From: Apteryx mantelli
Taxonomy: Eukaryota; Chordata; Aves; Apterygiformes; Apterygidae
Length of the DNA: 64,000 bases
Assembly: GCF_036417845.1 (NCBI RefSeq)
Contig: NC_089978.1
Coordinates: forward strand, 89,956,007-90,020,006
Direction: 5' to 3'
Made by a program: the position numbers and the translations under genes. Positions 37,901 to 49,300 of the stretch are shown piece after piece. Positions within the stretch are counted from its first letter, which is position 1, and every line of letters begins with the position of its first letter. The notes under the pieces were generated by a model. The model did no database searches. It had not been told where the DNA came from and saw nothing but the letters and a program-made list of their open reading frames with translations.

Positions 37901-40900
37901 AGGTGTTAGAATGATCACTGATAAAGATCTTTTATTAAGGCAGCTATTTGGAAGAAAAGTAATTGTGTTTCATTGGCTGTAAGTTACAGAGCTTTTCAGT
38001 ATTTTTCAATTTTCAATAAACAGTGCAACAAAAGTCCTAGAAGTTCTACATTAGCCCAGAAACAAGGACTAAAATAGTAGGTCTTGGAAAAACTAGGTTT
38101 CATCTGTGATGAGCAGTTAGCTTTATGTTCCTGTGAAACAACCAGTTAACTACTTTTTCACCTTTGTAATTAGGTGGGTCAGGAAATTGAGGTCCGGCCT
38201 GGTATTGTGTCGAAGGACAGTGAAGGAAAACTCATGTGCAAGCCAATTTTTTCCAAAATTGTATCGCTTTTTGCAGAACACAATGATCTCCAATATGCTG
38301 CTCCAGGAGGCCTTATAGGTAAGAATATTCTCTTATGAAAAGATATTCTGGAAGTGCTGTCCAGGTAATAAGGAATTCTCAATAATTCTCAGTTTGTCGT
38401 TTTTAGATCTCCTTCAAATATATTAATACGTCAATGTGGCAGCTACCACGGCAGCTTCAGTTATTCTTTGTGACTTGTTATGTTTTAGGTGTCGGAACTA
38501 AGATTGATCCAACTTTGTGTCGGGCTGACCGAATGGTAGGCCAAGTTCTTGGTGCAGTTGGAGCATTGCCTGAAATATTTACAGAGCTAGAAATTTCCTA
38601 TTTCTTGCTAAGGCGATTATTAGGTGTGCGCACTGAAGGAGACAAGAAAGCTGCAAAGGTCTGTACCCTGTTTTAGAAAGACAGTGCTATGGTATTTTTT
38701 TCTAATTTCTCTTGTTTATTAACTCTTTGTGCTAAGTTTTGTTAGCATGTACATTTTTCTGGTTCGTATAGTAATTTTGTCTCCCTGTTAACATATGCTT
38801 ATGTTACTGAAGTAACTGGCATCTGTTTGTTTAATATTATAGAAGAATGTTTTTCAGAGAAGTAGGAATTCATATCAGGATCATTTAAAGTACTGTAAAG
38901 TATTTATACATCATAAAGTTAGGTATTCTAAATATATTCGTAGTTGTTTTTCTTTGCTGTCAGCCTATTTGTTTGTGCAAAAATAGTTTTACAAGCATAT
39001 TGGTTGACTCCCTACTTGCTTCTTGTAGATTCTCTCTCCTTTTAAGAACTCTTTAAAATTAAATTTCTGAAATGCTGTAGTTCAAGAGAAACTGTGAACT
39101 TCATGCACAGCAGTCTCTTGTTCTATGGTCCATTTTACACAAAAGATCAAACTGAAACATCATAGTGTTCACTATTAGCATTAAAATCTAAAAACTGCTT
39201 CATGCAATGGTAAATTGTTTTCACTCTCTTTTTCTCCTCTGAAGTGTTCTGTTTTGAGAAATTGTCTTGATTTATGTAGGCTTAAGGGAAATGAGAACAT
39301 CAGGATTATGCAGAAGAATGGTATAATGTTCCAGTTTGTAGCAATATCTGAGCCAATGTTTTCACTACTAATGTAGTATGTTCAGTTTTCTATGTTTTAT
39401 AGAAAATGGCACAGTATACTTTCTTGGGATTTCTCTACAATAAGAACCTGCAATATTAAATGGACAACATATTTACATATTTGTGCTTTCAGAAGAGTGA
39501 AAATATAACCATTCTCCACTGGCACTGTTTTGCATGGTTTGTGTAGGGAATAATTGTAGTTTTTGAATCCTTCAGCTATATCTTTTTTGTGGTGGTTAGG
39601 TAACGAGAGATAATATCATCTCTGGTATTTTTCTTCATTAGAGGCATTTTGTTGCTAAACAGTGCTGACTTAATGTGAGCTGTTTTTAAAGCTTAGGTTT
39701 CAGAATTTTGTATGTCTTATTTCAGGTGCAAAAATTATCAAAGAATGAAGTTTTAATGGTAAACATAGGATCTTTATCTACTGGAGGGAGAGTCAGTGCA
39801 GTAAAGGCCGATTTGGGAAAGATTGTGCTAACTAACCCTGTATGCACAGAAGTGGGAGAAAAAATTGCCCTGAGTCGAAGAGTTGAGAAACACTGGCGGT
39901 AAGTTGACATTAGATTGGTGGAAGACCCGATTGTGATGATGTCACCCAAAGAAATGTGTGAATCTGATTTTGCTCTAGAATATGTAAATGTGTGTCTGTT
40001 CTTAAAATTCCTGTAGGTTCTCCTAACGTGTTGATGCTTTTTTTTGTGCAATGCTTCTTGCTATTTCTGGCATCTTTTAAAAGAAGCATTATAACGGAGT
40101 TGGCTTTCTATTATTTAACACGCAAGGAAACTCCTGATGTTCATGGTTTTGTTGCCAAAACAGCCATGCTGTAATTGAGGTAACAGTAGGCAATCTTGAC
40201 AGGTTTGAAAGTTCAAGTAACATTATGCCAAACCTGTTCATACACCTAAGTCAGTGGTATTCAGCCTGTGGGGCTCTATGTGACTTCTAGTGCAACATAA
40301 AGTAATAGCAGGTGAATGGAGGAAGGACATTCTAAGATTCAAGTATTTTGTGTATTGTGAGCAGAGAGGAAGGAAACGAGTATCAACTGTATTGATCCAT
40401 GTAAATTTTAAGTACAGAATGGCCAACTGCGCGCAAGCATCTGGTAGCTGAGAAAGGTGAGCAGATTTGATTGATGATTCATTTTAGACTTAGTGCCGTA
40501 CTTCTCTTTTAGATGACATATACTGTACTTCTTCTGTGCTCCATAAGACTACATGTATAGCACAAGAGCACAAGCATTGTTTAGATTCCTTGCTCCTACA
40601 CAGCCCTCACCATTCATTTCAGAAGTAACAGGATAGTTGGGGTTGGAAGGCACCTATGGAGATCACCTGGTCCAACTACCCTGTTCAAGCAGGGTCAACT
40701 AGAGCAGGTTGCCTAGGACCATGTCCAGTTGGATTTTGAGTATCTCCAAGGCTGGAGACTCCACAGCCTCTCCGGTCAGCATGTTCCAGTGTTGAACACT
40801 CACAGTGAAGAATTGTTTTCTTATGTTCAAATGGAATTAGCTGTGTTTCAGTTTGTGCCCGTTGCTTCTTGTCCTGTCACTGGGCACCACTGAGAAGAGT

Positions 40901-43021
40901 CTGACCCCAGCCTCTTGACACCCTCCCATCAGATATTTATAAACTTTAAGATTCCCCTGACACTTCTCCATGCTGAGCTGTCCTAGTTCTCTCAGCCTCT
41001 CCTCCTATGAGAGATACTCCAGCCCTTTAATCATCTTCGTGGCCCTTCACTGGACTCAATCCAGTAAATCCATGTCTGTCTTGTAACTGGGAGGCCCAGC
41101 ACTGGACCCAGCACTCCAGGTGCGGCCTCACCAGGACTGAGTAGAGGGGGAGGATCACCTCCCTTGACCTGCTGGCAACACTCTTCCTCATGCAGCCCAG
41201 GATACCATTGGCCGCCTTGGCCACAAGGGCACATTGCTGCCTCATGCTTAACTTGGTGTCCAGCGGCACTCCCAGGTCCTTCTCCGCAGAGCTGCTTTCC
41301 AGCAGGTCAACCCCCAACCTGTACTGGTGCATGGGGTTATTCCTCCCCAGGTGCAGGACCCTGCACTTGCCTTTGTTGAACTTCATGAGGTTCCTCTCTG
41401 CCCACCTCTCCAGCCTATCACAGTGCCTAATGTGTGAAAAAGAACCAAGTTTTAAATATCTTATCCATGGATGGGTGTTTCTTTTTCAGATCAATAGGAG
41501 AGCATACCTGAGAATTTCACGCCTCTATCTCAGAGCTAGCTGACATATTAAGGAAGAGGCTATTCCCTGAAAAAAACAAGGAAAAAGATAATGCATCTTG
41601 AACAGGCAATAAAAAGATTAGGACCCAAATTAAATAAGGGAAACAGGAAGGAAGAGGATAAGCTATTTGTATTGGAAACAGTGCTTTTTTTTTTTTTTTT
41701 TTTCCAAACCATAGACTGACAGCTTATGCAGTTTTTAGTGCGAGTTTTGTTGTAAGGTATCTCGCATCTTTATTTCCCTCTCTCAAACCCTAACCTAATT
41801 TTGTCTAAAAGCCCACCTGTCTGTGGATTATAGGTTGGGCAAGTAATGGCAACCTGATATAAAGATTCTCTTATTAAAAAGTTGCCATCTGTGCTGTATT
41901 AGAAGGGTAACATTAAGAAACAAAATTGAGAGAAGGGATGGGAAGCAGACCTGGAAGAAGAGGACGATAAAGTCCAGTTGGAATAAAGGTCACGTACAGC
42001 TGGTGTTGTGAAAGGGAACTTGTAATCTCAGGGAATGGAGTACTGAAATGAGAAAAAAATATGAGAAAGCAAGCAAAAAATAGGAGGAATAAAATAGAAA
42101 ATAAATATATAGAAGCCCAGAGGTTAAACATTAAATGGCCAAACAAACAAGATTACAGTAGAGATTCCAAGGGACAGTGAATTCAGGGTGACAAGTTATA
42201 AGCTGTGGATGTTATCCTCAAAAAGTGGGAAATACTGAGCTACTATATTTCAGTTCCTTTTCTTTTAATTGATATACTGATCTCCAGAGACAGCCTCTGT
42301 TGCTTAGCAAATTAAACTTAGACACACACTTGGTTGCTGGAAATTTAAAGGTCTTTTTAGAGACAATTGTATTAATAATATGGACTGTCTGTTGTGGAAA
42401 CAAACAATCTTAATTTTGAAAAGTAGTGTATTTTTTTGAGGCTTATGGTCCATAAAAGGAGAGGAGGGCCTTGATTTTACTGAATATAAATAGTAGAGCT
42501 TATCTGAGAGTTGAGTTAACTTCATGTATAGGTTACACATTCACTGAGTTATATTTCAGTTTATAATCTCACCGTCATCTTGTTTGTACTTTCACATTTT
42601 CATTTCTCTTTGAGAGTAATGCAGCACTTCATATATACGTGGAAAGAAATCAAGCTATGAATTTATTTATAGTTCACTATTACAACATAAATTACAAAAT
42701 TTTCAGGTTTTTAGTTCACTGTTCAAAAGTACTATCTCGGTTGATTACCAACATACACATGTTCTTTCCCTTGTCCTTTATCCTGTGTTTCCAGTAGCCG
42801 CTCTTAAATCCTGAAGGATGCTTCAGGAAGGGAGGGAGTGGAGAAAATTCTACATGTTGTGAGAACTGAAGGCATAAGTCTGACAGAAGGATGTTGAGTT
42901 ATTTTGGATATTTGTAAGTGCTATGAAAAGTAATATACACTGTTTTTCATTTTGCAGTTTAATTGGTTGGGGTCAAATCAGAAGAGGAGTGACAATCAAG
43001 CCAACTGTTGATGACGACTGA
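28894..43021 (+). CDS. EIF2S3: EIF2S3, translation initiation factor eIF2 gamma subunit (coding span, 12 exons)
   Basis: CDS is join(28894..28962,30931..30994,31519..31646,31775..31896,33083..33177,34448..34606,36185..36319,37258..37352,38174..38318,38489..38658,39726..39898,42958..43021), 472 codons plus TGA, the human length. The product is the GTPase core of eIF2, which carries initiator Met-tRNA to the 40S subunit. Motifs: G1 GHVAHGKST about residues 48-56, Cys-rich knuckle 96-105 ([10 protein letters not shown]), G3 DCPGH 134-138, G4 NKID 190-193, G5 SAQ 225-227, then the two beta-barrel domains and a C-terminus ending VDDD. All introns are GT-AG and keep frame. From memory, small differences from human include Leu for Pro at 247 and Ser for Pro at 97. 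No disabling change was found, so the copy appears functional. Confidence 0.98.
28963..30930 (+). other. EIF2S3: EIF2S3 intron 1
   Basis: The first part is CpG island, with a run of about 18 C at 29081-29099; the remainder is AT-rich. It carries the misplaced exon 3 duplicate (30696-30746) and a TTTTGGGG triplet array (30780-30815) shortly before exon 2. Confidence 0.85.
30696..30746 (+). repeat. partial duplicate of the EIF2S3 exon 3 acceptor and P-loop start
   Basis: These 51 bases match 31496-31546 at 47 positions with no gaps. The copy spans 23 bases of intron including the AATATAG acceptor and 28 bases of exon. Read in exon 3 phase the copy gives [10 protein letters not shown] and then hits a stop about two codons past the end of similarity. 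It lies before exon 2, so it is out of order and cannot be a normal alternative exon 3. Confidence 0.9.
30931..30994 (+). CDS. EIF2S3: EIF2S3 coding exon 2 (residues 24-45)
   Basis: Acceptor ATACAG before GATGTTACC; encodes [21 protein letters not shown] plus the first base of Gly45; donor ATAG|GTAAAA. Confidence 0.95.
31519..31646 (+). CDS. EIF2S3: EIF2S3 coding exon 3 (residues 45-87, P-loop)
   Basis: Acceptor AAAATATAG; encodes the GTP-binding P-loop and switch I region through GYANAK; donor AAAG|GTGAGT, phase 0. A partial duplicate of its 5' edge lies 800 bp upstream. Confidence 0.96.
31775..31896 (+). CDS. EIF2S3: EIF2S3 coding exon 4 (residues 88-128)
   Basis: Acceptor [15 protein letters not shown] onward with the Cys-rich knuckle; donor GTCAG|GTAACT splits the Arg128 codon. 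Confidence 0.96.
31897..33082 (+). other. EIF2S3: EIF2S3 intron 4
   Basis: AT-rich intron of about 1.2 kb. The only internal structure I see is the short imperfect tandem duplication at 32178-32243. Confidence 0.85.
32178..32243 (+). repeat. short imperfect tandem duplication
   Basis: Two 29-bp copies, 32178-32206 and 32215-32243, identical at 27 positions with a period of 37 bp. Confidence 0.85.
33083..33177 (+). CDS. EIF2S3: EIF2S3 coding exon 5 (residues 128-160, G3 motif)
   Basis: Acceptor [23 protein letters not shown] and onward; donor GATAG|GTAATG splits the Ala160 codon. Confidence 0.96.
33178..34447 (+). other. EIF2S3: EIF2S3 intron 5
   Basis: AT-rich, with a poly(T) run near 33343-33367. 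Nothing else is recognised. Confidence 0.85.
34448..34606 (+). CDS. EIF2S3: EIF2S3 coding exon 6 (residues 160-213, G4 motif)
   Basis: Acceptor CTTTCAG; includes [13 protein letters not shown]; donor ACAAG|GTAAGT. Confidence 0.96.
34607..36184 (+). other. EIF2S3: EIF2S3 intron 6
   Basis: AT-rich intron with GT-AG ends; no element recognised. Confidence 0.85.
36185..36319 (+). CDS. EIF2S3: EIF2S3 coding exon 7 (residues 213-258, G5 motif)
   Basis: Acceptor [26 protein letters not shown] and onward; donor ATTG|GTAAGT. Confidence 0.96.
36320..38173 (+). other. EIF2S3: EIF2S3 introns 7 and 8 (flanking exon 8)
   Basis: AT-rich intronic sequence on both sides of exon 8 (37258-37352); no element recognised. 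Confidence 0.8.
37258..37352 (+). CDS. EIF2S3: EIF2S3 coding exon 8 (residues 258-289)
   Basis: Acceptor [27 protein letters not shown] and onward, the start of barrel domain 2; donor AAAG|GTGATG, phase 0. Confidence 0.96.
38174..38318 (+). CDS. EIF2S3: EIF2S3 coding exon 9 (residues 290-338)
   Basis: Acceptor [26 protein letters not shown] and onward; donor TATAG|GTAAGA. Confidence 0.96.
38489..38658 (+). CDS. EIF2S3: EIF2S3 coding exon 10 (residues 338-394)
   Basis: Acceptor [27 protein letters not shown] and onward to DKKAAK; the donor AAAG|GTCTGT is weaker than its neighbours but keeps frame with exon 11. Confidence 0.94.
38659..39725 (+). other. EIF2S3: EIF2S3 intron 10
   Basis: AT-rich intron; nothing recognised. 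Confidence 0.8.
39726..39898 (+). CDS. EIF2S3: EIF2S3 coding exon 11 (residues 395-452)
   Basis: Acceptor [27 protein letters not shown] and onward; donor GGCG|GTAAGT splits the Arg452 codon. Confidence 0.96.
39899..42957 (+). other. EIF2S3: EIF2S3 intron 11
   Basis: The largest intron of the gene, about 3.1 kb. It contains the CR1 insertion at about 40620-41430 and a poly(T) run near 41685-41704. The rest is unremarkable. Confidence 0.85.
40620..41430 (-). mobile_element. CR1 LINE, 5'-truncated, antisense in EIF2S3 intron 11
   Basis: On the minus strand this reads as the end of a CR1 reverse-transcriptase ORF followed by the CR1 3'UTR. An open frame at 41027-41386 carries the family's characteristic C-terminal region ([38 protein letters not shown]). 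It then loses frame, with stops before the family's usual C-terminus. The 3' end at the low-coordinate side has the typical GGTTGGACCA...CCTTCCAACCCC ending, followed by two degenerate octamer units. Severe 5' truncation is normal for CR1. It is not expected to be mobile. Confidence 0.93.
42958..43021 (+). CDS. EIF2S3: EIF2S3 coding exon 12 (residues 452-472 plus stop)
   Basis: Acceptor [27 protein letters not shown] and TGA at 43019-43021. Confidence 0.96.
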
Positions 43022-43395
43022 AGAACGAAAATGAGTGCTTCATTTTTAAAGATGAAGTGCCTATTTCTATTTGGGGGGGGTATATTTTCACAGTGGAATT
43101 GGAAGCTGTGCAAACGTTATCTTTGAGTTGTATGGCTGTCCTTGTACATTTTATTGAATTTTACCCTCTTACTAAAATACTAGTCACTATCACCATTAAA
43201 AGTGTAAAAGAATTGGCGTAGAAGTGGGTTTAATTATCCTCATTTTAGTAGAAATTAATTGTACATGTCTCATGGCATGTCTAATTTATGTTGTGTTTGA
43301 GACATATCTGTTTAATATCAGTCATGCCAGCCCCAGTGTAACACACAAACCATAAATCCAATACCGAAATAAAATATTGCTTATTTTTCATCAAT
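43022..43395 (+). other. EIF2S3: EIF2S3 3'UTR (proximal form)
   Basis: Begins after TGA at 43021. An ATTAAA occurs near 43195, and a canonical AATAAA at 43368-43373 probably ends the short form. Further AATAAA at 43995-44000 and 44851-44856 could serve longer isoforms. Confidence 0.6.
43368..43373 (+). promoter_or_regulatory. EIF2S3: candidate polyadenylation signal for EIF2S3
   Basis: First canonical AATAAA downstream of the EIF2S3 stop codon, about 350 nt away. Confidence 0.55.
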
Positions 43396-46300
43396 TCATA
43401 CAATTTTTTGAGTAACAAAAGACTGTGGTGATTGTTCAACCAGCACAAAACAAAAACAAAACAGAACAAACTCTTTGAAGACTAGTACCCTTTTTGCACA
43501 ACATCCTGTTTTGTTTAGATGTGTATGGTTCTGACTTTGGGATTGTGGCTGTGTTACCCTTTGTAACTAGGATGGCAATGTTGACTGACTTCTTAAAGTT
43601 GTCACTTACAATGTTAACAAGGGCTTTGGATAAAACCACAAAGAAGAAATACAAGTAAACTGGATCTGAACTGGCAATACTGTTTTTGATCTTATTTTAG
43701 AATGAATTTACAAAAAGAACATGTTTCATTTGAAAGGTAGCTGTTTGTCATTGCGGAACTGTGTGGGTGACCTGACATCTTTATACATGAGTAAACTGCT
43801 TATTTTAAACTTGCATTAAGCTAGTAAGCAAATATTAGCTATGATCTTGAATTTAAAATATCTGGAAAAGGCTGTTGAAGGGAAGGACTTTAGAAAATCA
43901 AAAAAATCAGAATGAGATGAGGGGTAAAAACAGTGTAAAACCACTTTTGTTTAGTTAGCCTGGATCACACTCCTGAGGAGAAAACACATAATGTAATAAA
44001 GTGGTAAGGTTCTAATACTTTCAACCATTTAGGTTTGACTTTTTCATTTGAACTATTATACATAGTTCTAGGTATTTTATATAATAGACTATTTCGCAAG
44101 TCATACTACTTTTCATATTTTTATAGAGGAAAATACTGTGTTCATCTTCAAAGTCTGGTTTGAGTTACTGCATTCAATATCTTCAAGGGGGTAGTAAGGA
44201 TAAATATTGTTTCACTAGTTAAAATGATGATTGACTGCTTTGAAGCAGTTTGGGGTTTGTTCCTGATTTTTTTCATTGTATTTTGTGTTGCCTTATTACA
44301 AGTATTCTGCATTCTTGTACTCAGTTTCTCCATTTGTAAAGTATTTCTACCTCACATGGTGTTGAGACTAAATACATTCATTTTTGTATAGTGCTGCTTA
44401 TTTTTAAAAGAGAGTCAGAGCCAATTCTTCCTGATTCTCCTGGTGCTTGACCAGTATACAATCCCAAATATGTCTGCTTTAGAGATTGCATCTTTCATGC
44501 TTTGAAAGCTTGTTTCTGTAACTCTAAGTTCTAGGAACTTAGATGAACTTAAGTCTTACCTAGTTTGGGGACATGAGGGCAAATGCATAAGAGGAAGTAA
44601 GTCACCGCAGAATACTAGGATTACACCACCACAAAGTTGGAATCTAGTCCGAAGAGTTCTTTCCAAAAGTGTTGAATATATGGGTATAATGACACAAATG
44701 CCAAAGCACTTCTGACAAATTCTGTTGAGTACCTGTAGGCATTTTTAAGCAAACATTTTGGAGATTAGGCCTTAGTGTCTTGATCTGCAATTTAAAAATG
44801 AAAAGTGTCATATTCTTTGTAAAACAATGTACTCTTTCACTTATGTAAATAATAAATGCAAAATACTAGTGTGTTCCTAATGCTAAGATTAGTAGTTGGT
44901 TTTACATTCTTCAGCTAAATATCCGTAGGTCATTACTACAGATGAATCATTACTTAATTTACATCTAAAACGTGATTTGATACTGCCATAGTTGATCTCA
45001 GATTATTAATTAGATATCAGTAATATTAAGAGATGGTGTATCAAATTTTGTCTTGTTCTCTCTGAAATATTAAGATCTTGTTTGTCTGATGGTGTGCACA
45101 GGAACTGGTAGAAACTGGAGGAAGAATAGAGTCAATGAAGAGCCAGGATAGTAAATTTTGCTTCTGGCCTGTTCTTGCATCAGCCTCCTTTCACAAGGGC
45201 TCCTCCGGACTGGGCCAGGCCTCCCAGCAGCTGCAGCCCTCTTGCAAGTCAGTTGCTTTCATCCTAAACTGTTTGCAACCTCCTTCTGCTGGTGGACTTA
45301 CATTCATTATATGTGCACATATACTGTGTCATATGGAAGAAGGATTGGTTAAGAGTGGACAGTTGTTACAGAAAAGGTTGTCCCAAAGTCTTCCCAATCC
45401 TTCCCAAGAAAAGAAGGGAGGCTAGGAGCATGTATAGGTGGGGTGAGGTCAAAACTGTAATTTACCTATGACACAAACTATGCCATATATCACATTACAC
45501 TGCACTTTAGCCCCTCTGCCACAACATTTTTTTGCCACCAAAATAACATTTCCTCTAACTGGAAAGCGTGGGCACTGCCAATGTGAGTAAAGAATGAATA
45601 AAGAAATAATAATGGGAATATTTAGAGACTTGGATGTACATATGAAGTACACCACTTTGCAGCGTAAGAGAGCCAAGAGAAATATGAACAGTGTAAGTGT
45701 AAATATATACTGATATGTGTATGTACACCTACTGTGCATTCACTGACTATATAGATGAAATTGTGATCCTCTTGAGATTTAGATGAACAAGGGTAGAGGA
45801 AGAGAGATGCAAAACTAAGGAAGCTGAAAATTAATTAATTTTCTTGACCAGAATGAAAGCAGTAACAGATGACTTGCATACTCTGACACTTTATGAAGGA
45901 TGCTTTTCATAGGAGGAGGGGTGTTTGGTGTGTTTGTTTTTAACCCTTTATAGATCAGATTTGTTACTTGAACATAGGTGCGTAGTCCCATTTCAAAAGG
46001 GCTTGGTGGTCAAGACGTGTGTGGAATTGGCAGCTCTCAGACTTGCCATGTTGTGGAGCAACAGCTGGAAGCCAGGCAGGATGTAATACAGCATGTCAGA
46101 TGGCACCAGGTACCTACATTCAGGTAACTAGATCTCTTCCAATAATTTGTCTGAAATGCTTTGGTAATTGGTTTTAGTAGGGTACCGGAATAGTCGTACC
46201 TTTTCACTATGGGGAGGAAAGTATCAATAGGACATCACCTCCTTCAACATTCGTAAAAGGTTCTTGCAGTATTCAAGAAATCTACCAGACTAGTTTAAGT

Positions 46301-49300
46301 TAACCAAACTGCCTGTTTTTGTCAACCTGGAACTGGTTCTATATTAAAATTGTTAAGAGGCATTGGTCGTCTGTCATTCTGAGGACTTCAGTAACGCTGT
46401 TTTTACTATATAGCTCAAATTAAACAGGGGACTTAAGAAACTGAGTGCCCCCTTATGTTTATCCATATCACAAATAGTATGCTCCCCTGCAAATTGCTCT
46501 TAGCTAAAATTGAGGTTGGCTAAGTGGTTTAATTTTAAGAAATCAGATTTTAAGCAAGCAAAAGTGGACAAAATTTAAAGCTGTTTCTCTGCTTGTGTTA
46601 GCTTTCTGTGAGTTCCAAAGGGATGACTTCTTGTTTCACTTGGTTTTATGCATGGAAATTAGGTTATTCTTAATAAAAATGGATGCTGGTTTCCTATTGT
46701 TTCTCATGGAACTGAAGTCAAGTTTAAAACTCAATAGAAGCTATGGGAGGAAAGAATGATTGCTCTCCTGAGTCTCCATGCAACCACTAACCTAGAGAGG
46801 CTCTCCAGCACTATGCTGTACACCGTAGCCTTTGTGGCAAGAGACTGTCCAAGGTCAGTTTTTCCATTGAATAAGGTCCTCTAGGATTTTTTTTTATATA
46901 TATATTTCTAATCATTTTGATGAGTATGAAAAATTTATTAATGAAGCAAAATATTTTTTAAGGGTAGAACAGGAACACCTCTATTCCAGAGATTAAGAGT
47001 CTCACTTTCGGTTCACACCAAGGACTTACAGCTCTGTTCTACATCTGTGCAGAAAGCTGCAGTCATCACTGTTCAAGATACTGTTGGTGGATTTTAACCA
47101 TTTGTATGTACACTCTTTGTGTCATGGGATTTACAATTATCAGGACACTCGCCAGGGATTTGGAAGACCAGTGTTCATAACTGTGATTCTAATTAACTCA
47201 AAGTGGAATAAACTCCCCCAGGAGAGAGACTGTTTGTTCCTCTTTCTTTTCTCCCTACCCTTTCTCCCACCAGCATTCTTCTTCATGGAAATGAAAGGCG
47301 AAAGTGATCCCTTTATTGCCCACCCCTGTTTTTACAGATGGTCTCATTGCCTTGTGGACAAAGATGTAGTTACTAACAGTGACAGAAGCTGCAGAAAAAA
47401 AAAGATTAATGTTAATAACTGTGGTCGTGTAGCTGCTTTAAACCAGCAAAAGTCTGGATTGCTGTTAAAGTTTGGTCCTCTCCTGCTCCTGGATGTTTGT
47501 TCCACATGCATCTGTATTGGCTCTAGTGCTTGTATAGATGTGCAGTGAATCAGATGAAGAAATGAGTTTGGAAGAAAACTAATTTTGTTTTGATAGGCTA
47601 ATAGCTGATCTGTTTTCTAATCCAATTTCCTGTGTGACCACGTGAAGCTTAGCCATGGCACTAAGAAGTGATAGAAATGAAAGGAGAGCGGCATATGAAG
47701 GAAAGGACAGTCTCATTTGTTGGCAGCCTGGATTTAAAATGTGGTTTCATGGCCAAATTATCTGTCCTAAGGTTGTAGGTGACAGGGAATGTGGGACATT
47801 ACATATTTTGGTTTCCTTAGCTAAGAAAATAACTTCCATGTCTCCGTTGTTATCTAACATAATTTATGACTTTATATATTTGGCTTCACACGCTATCTCC
47901 ATTAAACCAAGAATACATCCTAGTCTAAGTGCACATATCAGTGCTATAGATCTGTAATTCACACTGATGATGCAGTTAAAGCTAGTATATTATAACTGTA
48001 TTATTATAATTCCAAGTAGTAAAAATGTAAGTGAATTTTGGCTGCTTTTTTTTCCTCACTGCTTAATTATTTTTAGGAATTACTCTGATGAGCTGATTAA
48101 AGAATGGAGGCACACTTAAGAATATCCATGGAAGATGTTATTGTGAATGCATTTTCATTTTCTAGAATATGTGCTTAGTTGTATAACAATGAGGATTATA
48201 TGAAGAGAGCATTTCTCAGGGTTGCAGTGGTGGTGTTGCTGTTAATAGCTTAAGCTGGCTTTCAAAGCCCTTGGTTTTGCAAAATATGGGCAGAAAGAGT
48301 CATTATCTTATTTTCATCTTTAAGTTTGGTAAGGCATTAGTACATATATACTTATGTTATCACATATACGTAACACTAAATGGCTAGAAAAAAAGATCAG
48401 TGAATGGGTGCACAGAAACTAAATAGAGCAATTCTATGATGAAAAGGGAGAAAAGCAAACTAAGAGCTTATATTTGTGCACAATGCTTATGGAGATTTAT
48501 GCCTTGAAGAAACAGCTATGAAACATTATGTCAGGTCTTAAAATAATGGGTAGGCTTAAAGAAAAGATTCAGCAAGGATTTAGGATGGTGTTTTATTTTG
48601 TTGCATTATGTACCTTCAAGAGAAGAGGTTTTAGGAAAAGTTGATTTGTAATCATACCTAGGAAGGCAATAAGAATTTACTTCTTTAGCCATACTGGCTA
48701 AAGGACTGGTTTCTGAAAATGAAAGTTTAAGCTCTACATAATCACCCCAAACCTGTAGTCATACACTGATGCGTAAAGTTTGTTGTTGTAGGAGGTAAAT
48801 ATATGTAATGGTGAAGCTGGGAGCTATTTGGGTAAGAAGAAAGTTTCTTAGTTCTTTTTTCAAAGATGAACACCAATGCTGTGTTATGGGAAATTCTTTT
48901 AGACTAGACAAAATAAAATACAGTAGGGAAAAAAATGTGGGTGATTAACAGATCTGATAGTTCAGCCCATCATTACATGAGTTTCTTCCTGACTCCATTT
49001 TCCCGGCTGAGGACACTGAATGTTTTCAGATGGTTTTGTACTGGCTCAAGTTAAACTACGGCATTGTTAATGGATACAATGCTGACAGGAGACGCTGTTG
49101 TGTCAGCATTCCTTCAAGATTATTTAACAAGGTGGCACGACGTAACAGAGCCCTTTGTACAAGGTTAAGGGGTTGTGTCAGCCGGTAGTTTTTCCCTAAA
49201 CTTCAGTATTCATGTGGGAAACGACATTTCCAACCAAATGGCAGATTATGTTCTAAAGGGGTCAAGCATGAATTTTGCAATTATCATCTCTGCTAATTTT

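Noticed and set aside
41027-41386. 119-codon minus-strand frame as a host gene
   Set aside because: It is the reverse-transcriptase tail of a truncated CR1 element, not a host protein.
47084-47548. 154-codon open frame in intergenic DNA
   Set aside because: Opens on TTG, has no recognisable domain, and its composition is that of chance translation; nothing around it suggests an exon.
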